Positions 9,766 to 18,515 of a stretch of DNA of 64,000 nt are shown here, one piece after another (within the stretch, counting starts at the first letter, position 1; every line of letters starts with the position of its first letter). The notes below the pieces were generated by a model. The model was not told where the DNA came from. It was given only the letters and a program-made list of their open reading frames with translations, and made no database searches. A program made the position numbers and the translations under genes. Origin of the DNA: Closterium sp. NIES-65 (lineage: Eukaryota > Streptophyta > Zygnematophyceae > Desmidiales > Closteriaceae); assembly GCA_948144175.1 (NCBI GenBank), contig CANXME010002149.1, positions 1,840,001 to 1,904,000 on the forward strand, written 5' to 3'.

Positions 9766-10346
9766 CCAGTCTAGGGGTACCGAAAGGGGAAGACTGTGGT
9801 ATAACGCGTGTAGTTTTCGACGACCAACAAGAAAAACTGCTCGTGGCCCTGTCCACGGACGCGGGCTGGTCCCCACACGTCCAGGTGGAGAGTCTGCAGG
9901 GGAGCCTCTGTGGGAGGGAACGAGGAGTGAGGAGCGGCGCGCTGCCGCTCCTCGACACAGGGAAGAAAGGGAGGAGCAGGCGAGGGTGGAAGGGGAGGTA
10001 GAACCCTGGAAAGACCAGAGACTAGGACACGACGCTGCATGCTGCGAAGGCGCTGCACCGAGGGGTGACCAAGGCGGTGGTGCCAAAGGAGGGTCTAGTG
10101 CGACAAGGTGCGACACGAGCAGGGGACCGACAACTGACCTGACGTAGACGTAGACGCAACTACCTGAGGGGACTCAGTGGTCAGTGTGTACAGGCCCGAC
10201 CTCGGCTGCCGAGTGAAGGTAGCCAGGTTAAGACCCATGTGAGCACACGTGTAGTGTGTCACACGCTCGTAGGCAGGGGTGAACTGGTGAAGACCCGCGT
10301 CCTGTAGCACAGAACCCGCCACCAAGTTCATAGAGAACGAGGGGAG
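9766..10346 (-). pseudogene. GAG-pre-integrase and truncated integrase start of copia-1
   Basis: Minus-strand frames show [32 protein letters not shown], then [18 protein letters not shown] and NYTRYTTVFPF. The next expected integrase blocks ([15 protein letters not shown]) are absent, and sequence resumes in the Pro-rich linker. The DDE core is deleted. The block is cut at 10346 by LTR element 2; the other half lies beyond 11799. Confidence 0.85.
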
Positions 10347-10477
10347 GTAAATGTCAGAATATTATGCTCTAGCCTGTAGTGGGGTGCTCTATAGCGAGTA
10401 CAACCCTTCTAGGGTTTGCTATTTGTATCCTCATTCTTGCTAGTGCAACTCTCTCTTCTTTCTTCTAAACTCTTACA

Positions 10478-10490
10478 TGCTATCAGAGCA
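10478..10490 (+). promoter_or_regulatory. Primer-binding site of LTR element 2
   Basis: TGCTATCAGAGCA immediately follows the 5' LTR, identical to that of LTR element 1 and near-complementary to initiator-Met tRNA. Confidence 0.75.
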
Positions 10491-10610
10491 GGTCGATCCC
10501 CTTGGATCGATCCTGTGGGTGGACTTACCACCTCCTAGCTTCCGCTGCAACTCCTACCTCCACACTTGGTGCCGCACGCCTCATGGCGTGTGGCAGTTTT
10601 TCTTCCCGCC

Positions 10611-10710
10611 GTGCGCCCCGAGGCGCGCGGCGGTTTTCTGCCCGCCGTGCGCCCCGAGGCGCGCGGCAGTTCTCTGCCCGCTGTGCGCCCCGAGGCGCGC
10701 GGCGGGGGGC
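10611..10710. repeat. 36-bp repeat GTGCGCCCCGAGGCGCGCGG
   Basis: Three copies start at 10611, 10647 and 10683. Related sequence occurs in LTR element 1 near 5740-5800. There is no coding signal. Confidence 0.9.
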
Positions 10711-10769
10711 GATGCGACGGGCGACGGGGACCCGCGCGTCACCCCCTGTCACCCGTCGTGGCCTGCGCG

Positions 10770-10895
10770 CGGCCCGTACGGGCTGCGCCTGGCCCGCGCG
10801 CGGCCCGTACGCACTCCGCCAGGCCCGCGCGCGGCCCGTACGGGCTGCGCCAGGCCCGCGCGCGGCCCGTACGGGCGGCGCCAGGCCCGCGCGCG
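10770..10895. repeat. 31-bp GC repeat with GGCCCGTACGGGC palindromes
   Basis: Four copies (GGCCCGTACG at 10771, 10802, 10833 and 10864) of a unit containing GCGCGCGGCCCGTACGGGC. It lies inside LTR element 2. Confidence 0.9.
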
Positions 10896-11798
10896 GTTCG
10901 GGCCGCCTGCGTGCGGCTCGGGTGACCGTACCAGGCCCGTGGTGGGCCCGTTCCTTGCTGCCCCTGCCCTCCCCGCTGTCCCCCATGCTTCTACAAGCGC
11001 CCCACCCCTCCTACTCCCCATTCTCCTGCATTAGGGTTTGGGGGTGAGGGGTATGGGGGTGACCCACCTGTGTGCCGTTCCCTGCTCCTCCTCCTCCTCC
11101 GTCTCCTTGTGCTGCAGCTGCCGCTGAGGGGGGGGGTGGACTTGTTGGAGCCGGTGGAGTGGTACTAAGGGGGGGTGAACGGGGAGTGGAGCTAGGCGTG
11201 TCGCAGCGGGTGTGTGTCAGGGGGAGTGGGATAGTTTGGGGAAGCTGAATGGAGGTTGTCGTCGTGTCGCCAGCAGCACCTGTATTCCGGAGAGTTGCTC
11301 TGGTAGCCCAGTCGTAGCCAGCTGTGCCAGTCGCCCGTGGGTCCGTTGCTCGTCTGCCGCTACTTTAGCCGCGGGGCCAGTTACTCCAGTATTCCGGAGC
11401 GTTGTTCCGGTAGCCACTGTGCCAGTGTGCCTCCTGTTGCCCGTGTGTCTGCAGCTTCAGCCGTCGCCTCCTATCTCCTCTCCTCTCACTCTCTCTCCTC
11501 CTCCTCACTTGCCCTATGCGATAGCTCTTAGCTTTGCTCATAATTGTGAACTTAAACTATTGCTTCTTGAACTTGTGCTCAGAATGTGTGGTGACATTGT
11601 GATCCACCCTGAGCTTGTACTGCTTTGCTTGCGCTGCTGATTACACCCCACTTTGGCTATGGGGGTGTGTTAGAATATTATGCTCTAGCCTGTAGTGGGG
11701 TGCTCTATAGCAAGTACAACCCTTCTAGAGTTTGCTATTTGTATCCTCATTTTTGCTATTGCAACTCTCTCTTCTTTCTTCTAAACTCTTTCAGTAAA

Positions 11799-12153
11799 GA
11801 CCCGATAGTGTGCCGGACGGGACAGCAGGACAAGGGAGGACAGTGGAGGAGGTCGCACGGACTGGACCCCCAGAGGGGTTTGCCAGGGAGACTGGAACCG
11901 GCCGACTGAGCGGCGTGAGGGTGGTGTTGTTGCGAAAGAAGGAGCGAGAAGCACCATAGTCAATTGTGAAGGTGTACAAGGCCTCAGCAGGCGCAGTACC
12001 AGAGACAGCAGACTTACCTGCACCTGGAGCAGGAGACACACTAGCCCCTAGAGCAGCAGCCTCACCAGCACCTAGAGCAGCAAGCTCTATACATGGGTCA
12101 GGCGGTATGCACAGGTAACAGGCACGGTCAACACTAGTAGGCAATGCATACAT
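11799..12153 (-). pseudogene. Aspartic protease region of copia-1
   Basis: The minus strand encodes [19 protein letters not shown], aligning with [17 protein letters not shown] of copia-2 and copia-3. The catalytic DSGA is DYGA here. It continues to PCPAVPSGTLSGLY, where LTR element 2 interrupts; the sequence resumes at 10346. Confidence 0.85.
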
Positions 12154-12198
12154 GGCAGTGAGAATAGCATAATAGTCAAGAGCAAATATATCTACCCT

Positions 12199-12591
12199 CT
12201 ACCCAAGCAGCTCCACCCAGTCGGGGAGCTCAGCCTCGTCGCCAAACTCGGCACGCCAGGCGTCGCTCAAACGGGCGAAGCAGCGGGACTGTGTGTGACT
12301 AAGCGTCCCGCAAGTCTGACCAGTCTGAGCACCAGTGCGAATGACGTACGGGCAGCGAACGGTACTCAGAGACCCTCTACTCTGAGCGTACCACTCACGA
12401 AGCTGCTCGGGCATGAGAGACTCGCGCGGACGTCGCTGGAGCTGCATCTGGCCACCGCCAATAGCAGCAGTAGCAGCAGTAACAGCAGTAGCAGCAGTTG
12501 TAGCACGACCACCCCTACAACCCCAACCAGCGTACCACTCACGAAGATGCTGGGGCGGGAAAGACTCGCGTGGACGTTGCTGGAGCAGCAT
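12199..12591 (-). pseudogene. gag C-terminal remnant of copia-1 with zinc-knuckle-like motif
   Basis: Encodes two related cassettes, RPRESFPPQHLREWYA and RPRESLMPEQLREWYA, then CPYVIRTGAQTGQTCGTLSH and SRCFARLSDAWRAEF, matching the gag C-termini of copia-2 and copia-3. The N-terminal gag domain (MATPNV/MASAPV) is missing; CAG and CAGG repeats replace it upstream. Confidence 0.8.
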
Positions 12592-12679
12592 CTGGCCACC
12601 ACCAGTAGCAGCAGTAGCAATAGCAGTAGCCTAGCAGTAGTAACAGAAGTAGCAGCAGTAGCAGCACGGGCAGGGCAGG

Positions 12680-13990
12680 CGCGGCAGGCATGCAGGCAGA
12701 CAGGCAGGCAGGGAGACAAGCAGGTAGGCAGACAGGCAGGCAGGCAGACACGCACGCAGGTAGGCAGGCAGGCAGATGGCGCGGCAACGCGTTAACAAGG
12801 CAGGTGCTCACCAATGGCAGGAAGAGCAGGCACTTGCCGGGCAAGCAGGGCCGGCACACGGCGGGCGGCTGCACGGGGTCCAGGGGCTGCGTCGCGGGTC
12901 CAGGGGCGGCGTCGCGGGGTCCAGGGGCGGCTGCACGGAGTCCAGGGGCGGCTGCACCAGGGGCGGCTGCTACAGCGGCCGGGGGCGGCTGCTCGGGGTC
13001 CAGGGGCGGCTGCCCGGGGTGTAGGGGCGGCTGCTCGGGATCCAGGGGCAGCTGCTCCAAGGGCGGCTGCTGCAGGGGCCAGGGGCGGCTGCTCTGGGTC
13101 CAGGGGCGGCTGCTCGAGGGTCCAGGGGCGGCTGCACCAGGGGCGGCTGCTCGGGGTCCAGGGGCGGCTGCTGCAGGGGCCAGGGGCGGCTGCTCTGGGT
13201 CCAGGGGCGGCTGCTCCAGGGGCGGCTGCTGCAGGGGCCAGGGGCGGCTGCTCTGGGTCCAGGGGCGGCTGCTCGAGGGTCCAGGGGCGGCTGCACCAGG
13301 GGCGGCTGCTTCAGGGGCCAGGGGCGGCTGCTCGGGGTCCAGGGGCGGCTGCTCGGGGTCCAGGGGCGGCTGCTGCAGGGGCCAGGGGCGGCTGCTCTGG
13401 GTCCAAGGGCGGCTGCTCGAGGGTCCAGGGGCGGCTGCTTCAGGGGCCAGGGGCGGCTGCTCGGGGTCCAGGGGCGGCTGCTGCAGGGGCCAGGGGCGGC
13501 TGCTCTGGGTCCAGGAGCGGCTGCTCAAGGGTCCAAGGGCGGCTGCACCAGGGGCGGCTGCTTCAGGGGCCAGGGGTGGCTGCTCGGGGTCCAGGGGCGG
13601 CTGCTCCAGGGGCGGCTGCTGCAGGGGCCAGGGGCGGCTGCTCTGGGTCCAGGGGCAGCTGCTCAAGGGTCCAGGGGCGGCTGCACCAGGGGCGGCTGCT
13701 GCAGGGGCCAGGGGCGGCTGCTCGGGGTCCAGGGGCGGCTGCTGCAGGGGCCAGGGGCGGCTGCTCTGGGTCCAGGGGCGGCTGCTCAAGGGTCCAGGGG
13801 CGGCTGCACCAGGGGCGGCTGCTTCAGGGGCCAGGGGTGGCTGCTCGGGGTCCAGGGGCGGCTGCTCCAGGGGCGGCTGCTGCAGGGGCCAGGGGCGGCT
13901 GCTCTGGGTCCAGGGGCGGCTGCTCGGGGTCCAGGGGCGGCTGCTCTGGGTCTAGGGGCGCCTGCTCCAGGGGCGGCGTAGCTGGTGCAG
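12680..13990. repeat. Leader minisatellite of copia-1
   Basis: 12680-12790 is a CAGG/CAGA microsatellite. From about 12850 to 13990, units of GGGGCGGCTGCT(C/G)(G/C)... with GGTCCAGGGGC and GCAGGGGCCAGG spacers repeat in a complex higher-order order. The long open frames on both strands (416-461 codons) are by-products of periodicity. It occupies the interval between primer site and gag. Confidence 0.85.
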
Positions 13991-14358
13991 GGCAGCGCGC
14001 GGGTCACACAGGCGCCGTGAAGGGCGACGGGGGGCAGCGCGCCGTCACCGGAGGAGGCGACGCGCGGGGCCGGCGACAGGCTGCGCGGGCGGCTGACGTA
14101 GCGCGCGGGGCCGAAAACGGGCTACGCGGGCGGCGGACGCGGCGCGCGGGGCCTAAGCGGGCTGTGCGCGGGCCGGCGGCAGGCTGCGCGGGCGGCTGAC
14201 GTGGCGCGCGGGGCCGAAAACGTGCCTAAACGGGCTGCGCACGGGCTGCTTAAGCGACGCGCGCAGGAAAAAAAAGGGCCGCGCGTGTGCAGCAGGCAAG
14301 GCAGGTGAAGTAACGTGGTAACGGGTGGGCCCTTATCTTAGGTCCTAAAGACCTCTAG

Positions 14359-14371
14359 GCTCTAGATACCA
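14359..14371 (-). promoter_or_regulatory. Primer-binding site of copia-1
   Basis: The minus-strand sequence TGGTATCTAGAGC adjoins the 5' LTR. It matches the tRNA-iMet primer consensus TGGTATCAGAGC apart from one inserted base. Confidence 0.75.
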
Positions 14372-14507
14372 TCTTAGAAACTATAGAAGAAAAGGTTGAT
14401 GCATTAGGTCAAAGTTGGGGTACAAGACTAGGGTGTCTAGAAGTTTTCTGTACCCCCTTAGGCTAGCCCCAATATAGCCTAGATAATAACATGCATATAT
14501 TTTGACA
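14372..14507 (-). repeat. 5' LTR of copia-1
   Basis: 136 bp, matching 3932-4067. Begins TGTCAAAATATATGCATG on the minus strand and abuts the primer site at 14371. Confidence 0.88.
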
Positions 14508-14950
14508 TTCAGCATGAACGGAACTTCCCAAGGCACGCTCGTCGCCTCGCACAACCAGCCCGCTAAAACCAAACACTGTAGCAAGTTCCTCCTCTAATGA
14601 GGTGGTCTAAAATGAGGGTGCATTCCAGGTTTGGCCACTGGCAACAAATGCTGACTGACTGCAACAACTGTCAATCCGTACCGTACCAGCAATGTACCAC
14701 CCATGGAGGCTCACTGACAGTAGCATATGAACAGTCAGTCAGGTCAAAATATTTGCCTTCAGCATACAGATATTCCCTTACCCGACCGTATCATTCAAAC
14801 TCTTCGAGCACCCAAAACAACGACGGTGTACAGTCTGAGTAACTGTCTAACCTAGTTCAAAATTACTCAAGCAGAGTATCCAGTCAATGCTGATTGCACA
14901 CGTGCAAGCTACTCCCGAGAGCTTGTATAAGAATACTGGAATACACGTCA
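14508..14950. other. Intergenic, probable parvulin 3' flank
   Basis: Mixed-composition unique sequence between copia-1 and the stop of the parvulin gene. No gene was recognised; it presumably contains the parvulin 3' UTR. Confidence 0.5.
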
Positions 14951-17747
14951 TCAGTTCTTACGCCCTTCCACGAGAATTACATGGTAACCGTGCCTGTAAG
15001 GGGGGGTATGCGATTGTATGCAACGAGGCCATGATGCGAGGGAAAGAGAGACCAGGAAAAGAACATAAAGCAGCAAATTAAGGGAGCAGTGAAGAGAGAA
15101 ATTTCCCCTCACAAACGATGGGCAGCACAGCACAGCGGCTCTGGGAAACAAATGTAGAAGTGGTACAGTAGTATTGAACCAAACACCATGCTTTTCCCCA
15201 AAAGACAACATTTGTACCCCTTGCTCCATCCACTGGCCTAAGCATGGGCATTTGACCCGACCCGGCCCGACCCGTCCCGTTGAGGGCGACCCGTTAGCTT
15301 AACGGGTCGGGTCGGGTCGGGTTAGCGGGTCGGGTTTGACTCTGTTTTGGTGACCCGACCCGCCCCGTGGGAACGGGTATTTGTGACCCGTTACCGGGTC
15401 GGTTACACCACGGGTCGGGTCGGGTCGGATCAAAATATGTTACATAGCAGCAGGGTATGGGGGTTAGGTCTGAATTGCTACATTGTAAACTACATGTTAC
15501 AACTATATTCTTAAGTTTATACGTACCTTACGTACCCTGTCATTTGACTGGGTACGCGACCCGGACGAGACGGGTCAACCTGACCCGACGGGTCGCAAAT
15601 ACCCGTCACTAAATCACAATGACGGGTCACAGGTCGACCCGACCCGTCCGGGTTTTCCCGACCCGACCCGGGCGGGTCAGCCTTCTCAGCATTCCTGACC
15701 CGACCCGTCCGGGTCAAATGCCCATCCCTACACTGGCCTGCCACCCAGATAGGCAAGGCCTCAGCAGCCCACCTGTTCATTACTGATCCATCCACTGGCC
15801 TGTCACCCAGATAGGCAAGGCCTCAGCAGCCCACCTGTTCGTTACTGATCCATCCACTGGCCTGCCACCCAGATAGGCAAGGCCTCAGCAGCCCACCTGT
15901 TCATTACTGATCCATCCACTGGCCTGTCACCCAGATAGGCAAGGCCTCAGCAGCCCACCTGTTCGTTACTGATCCATCCACTGGCCTGCCACCCAGATAG
16001 GCAAGGCCTCAGCAGCCCACCTGTTCATTACTGATCCATCCACTGGCCTGTCACCCAGATAGGCAAGGCCTCAGCAGCCCACCTGTTCGTTACTGATCCA
16101 TCCACTGGCCTGCCACCCAGATAGGCAAGGCCTCAGCAGCCCACCTGTTCGTTACTGATCCATCCACTGGCCTGCCACCCAGATAGGCAAGGCCTCAGCA
16201 GCCCACCTGTTCGTTACTGATCCATCCACTGGCCTGCCACCCAGATAGGCAAGGCCTCAGCAGCCCACCTGTTCGTTACTGATCCATCCACTGGCCTGCC
16301 ACCCAGATACGTAATCCCTGTTGACTTGACTCACGTTGACTTGAAGGGTGCTGACGTGGCGCCAATGGGCGTGGCGAAGGCAACGTCCTGGAAAGGCCCG
16401 GCCATCTTGCCCCGGGGGAACCAGCCCAAATCGCCGCCCTTCTTGCCCGATGGACACTCTGAATAGGCTTGGGCTATCTGCAAAGGGGGGGGAGGGAAGA
16501 GGGGGAGGGGGGAGGGGAGGGGGGAAGGGGGAGGGGAGGGGGGAAGGGGGAAGGGAGGCGAGGAGAAGGGGAGCCTTTAGGCCAGCAACATCTGAACACC
16601 TCCCATCGCATTCAACCAACTGGAACCGCCCAGCTCACCTCGTTCCAAAAAAACACTCTGATAATCATCCATCTTCCTCCTCCCCTCCCCCCCCCCCAAA
16701 CAACCGCTTGCACAGCACCCCACCACCCCCACCTAACCACCGTTCCCTCTGGTCCCACCTTTTGCACCACACCACCATACCCCACCACACTGCACCACAC
16801 CCACCGTACCCACACATCCACACTCCAGACTCACTTCGCCGAACTTGGCGGGCGGCACCTTATCCCCCGCGTCCAGCCACCCCTCCTGCAGCTTCTTGTA
16901 CGCCTCGTTGATCTTCCCCTGCTTCTCGCACAGTATGTGGCGCGCTGGGGGGGGAGAGAGGGGGGAGGGGCAGAGGGAGAGGGGGAGAGGGAGGGGGAGG
17001 TGGTAGAGGAGAGGGGGAAGGAGAAAAGGAAGAGGTGGATGGGGAGGGGGACTCGAGAAAGTGGGTGGAATGCGGGGGAAAGGGGAATTGCGGGGGAGCA
17101 GAGGGGGTTGAAAGCAGCAGAGAGCATGAATGGGTGGCAGAAAAGCAGCGGAAACGGTGCCACCCCTCCTGCAGCTTCTTGTACGCCTCGTTGATCTTCC
17201 CCTGCTTCTCGCACAGTATGTGGCGCGCTTTGGGGGCGATAGGGGGGAGTGGGAGGGGGGAGAGTGTAAAGGAGGTGGAAAGGGGAAGGAAAGGCGGAGG
17301 AAAGGGAACGGGGAAGGGAAGGGGGAGGGGGGAAGGGACGCAAGGCGACAACAAGGACGCTGGGTGCCCAAACGGCAGTGAATTTGACTTGGTTGAGTCG
17401 ATTAAAGAGAGCAAACTAAAATGGATGCACTCTTTAGAGCTCTTGCGATAGTGCTCTTGATCGAGAAAGGCAGGCTACGATGTATGTAGTCGTTGTGTGC
17501 GGATCGCCCTTCGCTAGTCAACGTAACCCAGCGACGGAACACCGCGAGGTGTCGCTGAGTGAATCACCCGAAAAAGAACCCGAATTCCTTCCGAAATCGC
17601 AAAGAAGAAACTTTGAAGGGATGCTTACAACGTACCTTTAACGTACGTGCAAGTACCGAGCTCGCCCTTTCCCCCGCCCTTTCCGCCTTTCCCCTTGTCG
17701 TCGCCGCCGCCGCCTCCCCCGGCCTTGCCCTTACCCTTGGGCGGCAT
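14951..17747 (-). CDS. PIN4: Parvulin-type peptidyl-prolyl cis-trans isomerase (PIN4/Par14-like)
   Basis: Four minus-strand exons, 17657-17747, 16835-16944, 16335-16477 and 14951-14993, have consistent phases (1, 0, 2) and GT-AG borders. They give 128 aa, against about 131 for human PIN4. The N-terminus MPPKGKGKAGGGG with Lys/Gly-rich tail is the basic, DNA-binding-type start of Par14. The isomerase domain shows ARHILCEKQGKINEAYKKLQ, GGDLGWFPRGKMAGPFQDVA, FATPIG and the terminal HGYHVILVEGRKN. Par14 isomerises X-Pro bonds and is linked to ribosome biogenesis and chromatin. Intron 1 holds an extra exon 2 copy; intron 3 holds a hAT MITE and a 62-bp minisatellite. It is divergent from mL45. Confidence 0.92.
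15227..16311. repeat. 62-bp minisatellite in parvulin intron 3, about 10 copies
   Basis: CACTGGCCTG starts at 15731 and recurs every 62 bp to 16289. The unit continues CCACCCAGATAGGCAAGGCC then TCAGCAGCCCACCTGTTC. The first six copies alternate CCTGCC/TTCATT with CCTGTC/TTCGTT variants, a 124-bp dimeric order; later copies are uniform. The array begins at 15227 but is split by the hAT MITE at 15239-15730. Confidence 0.95.
15239..15730. mobile_element. hAT-like MITE built of GACCCG repeats
   Basis: 492 bp with terminal inverted repeats: TAAGCATGGGCATTTGACCC at the left and the complement of TAGGGATGGGCATTTGACCC at the right. The perfect 8-bp duplication CACTGGCC lies on both sides (15231-15238, 15731-15738). 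Long subterminal stretches are (GACCC)n / (GGGTC)n. It has no coding capacity. An 8-bp duplication and TAGGG-type ends suit hAT. Confidence 0.88.
17158..17230 (-). repeat. Partial extra copy of parvulin exon 2
   Basis: Encodes ARHILCEKQGKINEAYKKLQ and EGW exactly as in exon 2, then diverges before LDAGDKVPPAKFGE, so the donor is missing. Spacing is 283 bp from the functional exon. Purine-rich intron sequence next to each copy is also similar. It lies in intron 1. Confidence 0.9.
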
Positions 17748-18515
17748 TGGCGCGCAGGGACTCGCACCGCACGAAAGGAATGCGAAGGCTATGCGACGTT
17801 TGCGAGTGCCGCGAGCGACTGAACGATATGCGGACTAGCGAGGAACACGATTGGGAGGGCAGCAGGAACTGGGATTTGGGAAAAAATAACTTGGCTTAGT
17901 GAAGGGGAAGGTTAGCTGGAAGGGAAGTAAGGGACCGTGGGATCTAGAGACACTTCACCAATCGGTTAATTTGTGTGCGGTTGAATCAGGTGTCGCTAGA
18001 TCGTCCACGGTTTTAGGAGTTTATACAGCGTTGAGATGAGGTTCTGAGCAGTTATGAAACTGAACAGCACACAAACTTGCAAATGCAAACTGGAAGCTAA
18101 CTAAAATGTACGCAAGTATATGCGTTTCTTGAAGTAACATTTTACTAGTCACATGGAAGGCGCTTGTTACGCGTACAAATTGTGGTTTCATCAGCCGGGC
18201 AGGAGAAAATGCTTCCAGAAGGTTTTTTGTCCCTCGTGACCACCCACGCTTTGCCTCGCTCGTGGCACACGCAGCAGCAAGGGGCGAATAGCAGCGGGGG
18301 AAGAAAGTGAGGGCATGGATTGTAGCTATAGGCGTCCGCGCTGCTCTTCGCTCGCCTTTAATCGCCGGATTGTCCGATCGTCGCCGGATCGCCGTTGTGT
18401 CAAGTCGTGATGGGTTTGCCGTGTACTTGATTCGGACGCCGTGCTGTGCTCGGTCCGTAACCGCACGATCTGAGAAGTTCACTCTCTTTCCGATCTCGAC
18501 CGTCCATTTGTCGCG
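17748..18515. promoter_or_regulatory. Divergent promoter region between parvulin and mL45
   Basis: 768 bp separate the two ATGs, which point away from each other, so both promoters and 5' UTRs must lie here. I see no clear TATA box. The mL45-proximal third is GC-rich with CGATCG/GATCG patches. Confidence 0.6.

Larger units (their letters stand above)
10352..11793 (+). mobile_element. Small non-autonomous LTR element 2 (TRIM-like)
   Basis: Two 126-bp LTRs (10352-10477, 11668-11793) start TGTCAGAATATTATGCTC or TGTTAGAATATTATG, end CTTACA/CTTTCA and differ at six positions. The direct duplication GTAAA flanks the element (10347-10351, 11794-11798). The primer site TGCTATCAGAGCA is at 10478 and a CTATGGGGGTG tract ends at 11667. 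The interior lacks retroviral genes and shares several GC-rich blocks with LTR element 1. It holds a 36-bp repeat (10611-10710) and a 31-bp repeat (10770-10895). Removing it rejoins copia-1 protease and GAG-pre-integrase regions, proving insertion into copia-1. Confidence 0.92.
3932..14507 (-). mobile_element. copia-1: decayed Ty1/Copia LTR retrotransposon with nested insertions
   Basis: Two 136-bp LTRs (3932-4067 and 14372-14507) differ at about five positions and bound fragments of gag, protease, integrase, RT and RNase H in order on the minus strand. A tRNA-iMet-like primer site, complement of GCTCTAGATACCA, sits at 14359-14371. A polypurine tract, complement of CACCCCCATAG, adjoins the other LTR. 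ATTC occurs just outside the left LTR (3928-3931) and at the right border (14507-14510), an imperfect target-duplication candidate. The integrase core, most of gag and the front of RT are deleted and frames are broken, so it cannot move by itself. The left third carries a hAT element and a small LTR element; another small LTR element splits the protease/GAG-pre-integrase region. Confidence 0.9.

Noticed and set aside
12539..14199. Long overlapping frames of 416-461 codons on both strands
   Set aside because: They cover the copia-1 leader minisatellite; open frames on both strands with Gly/Ala/Pro-only repeats reflect GC periodicity, not genes.
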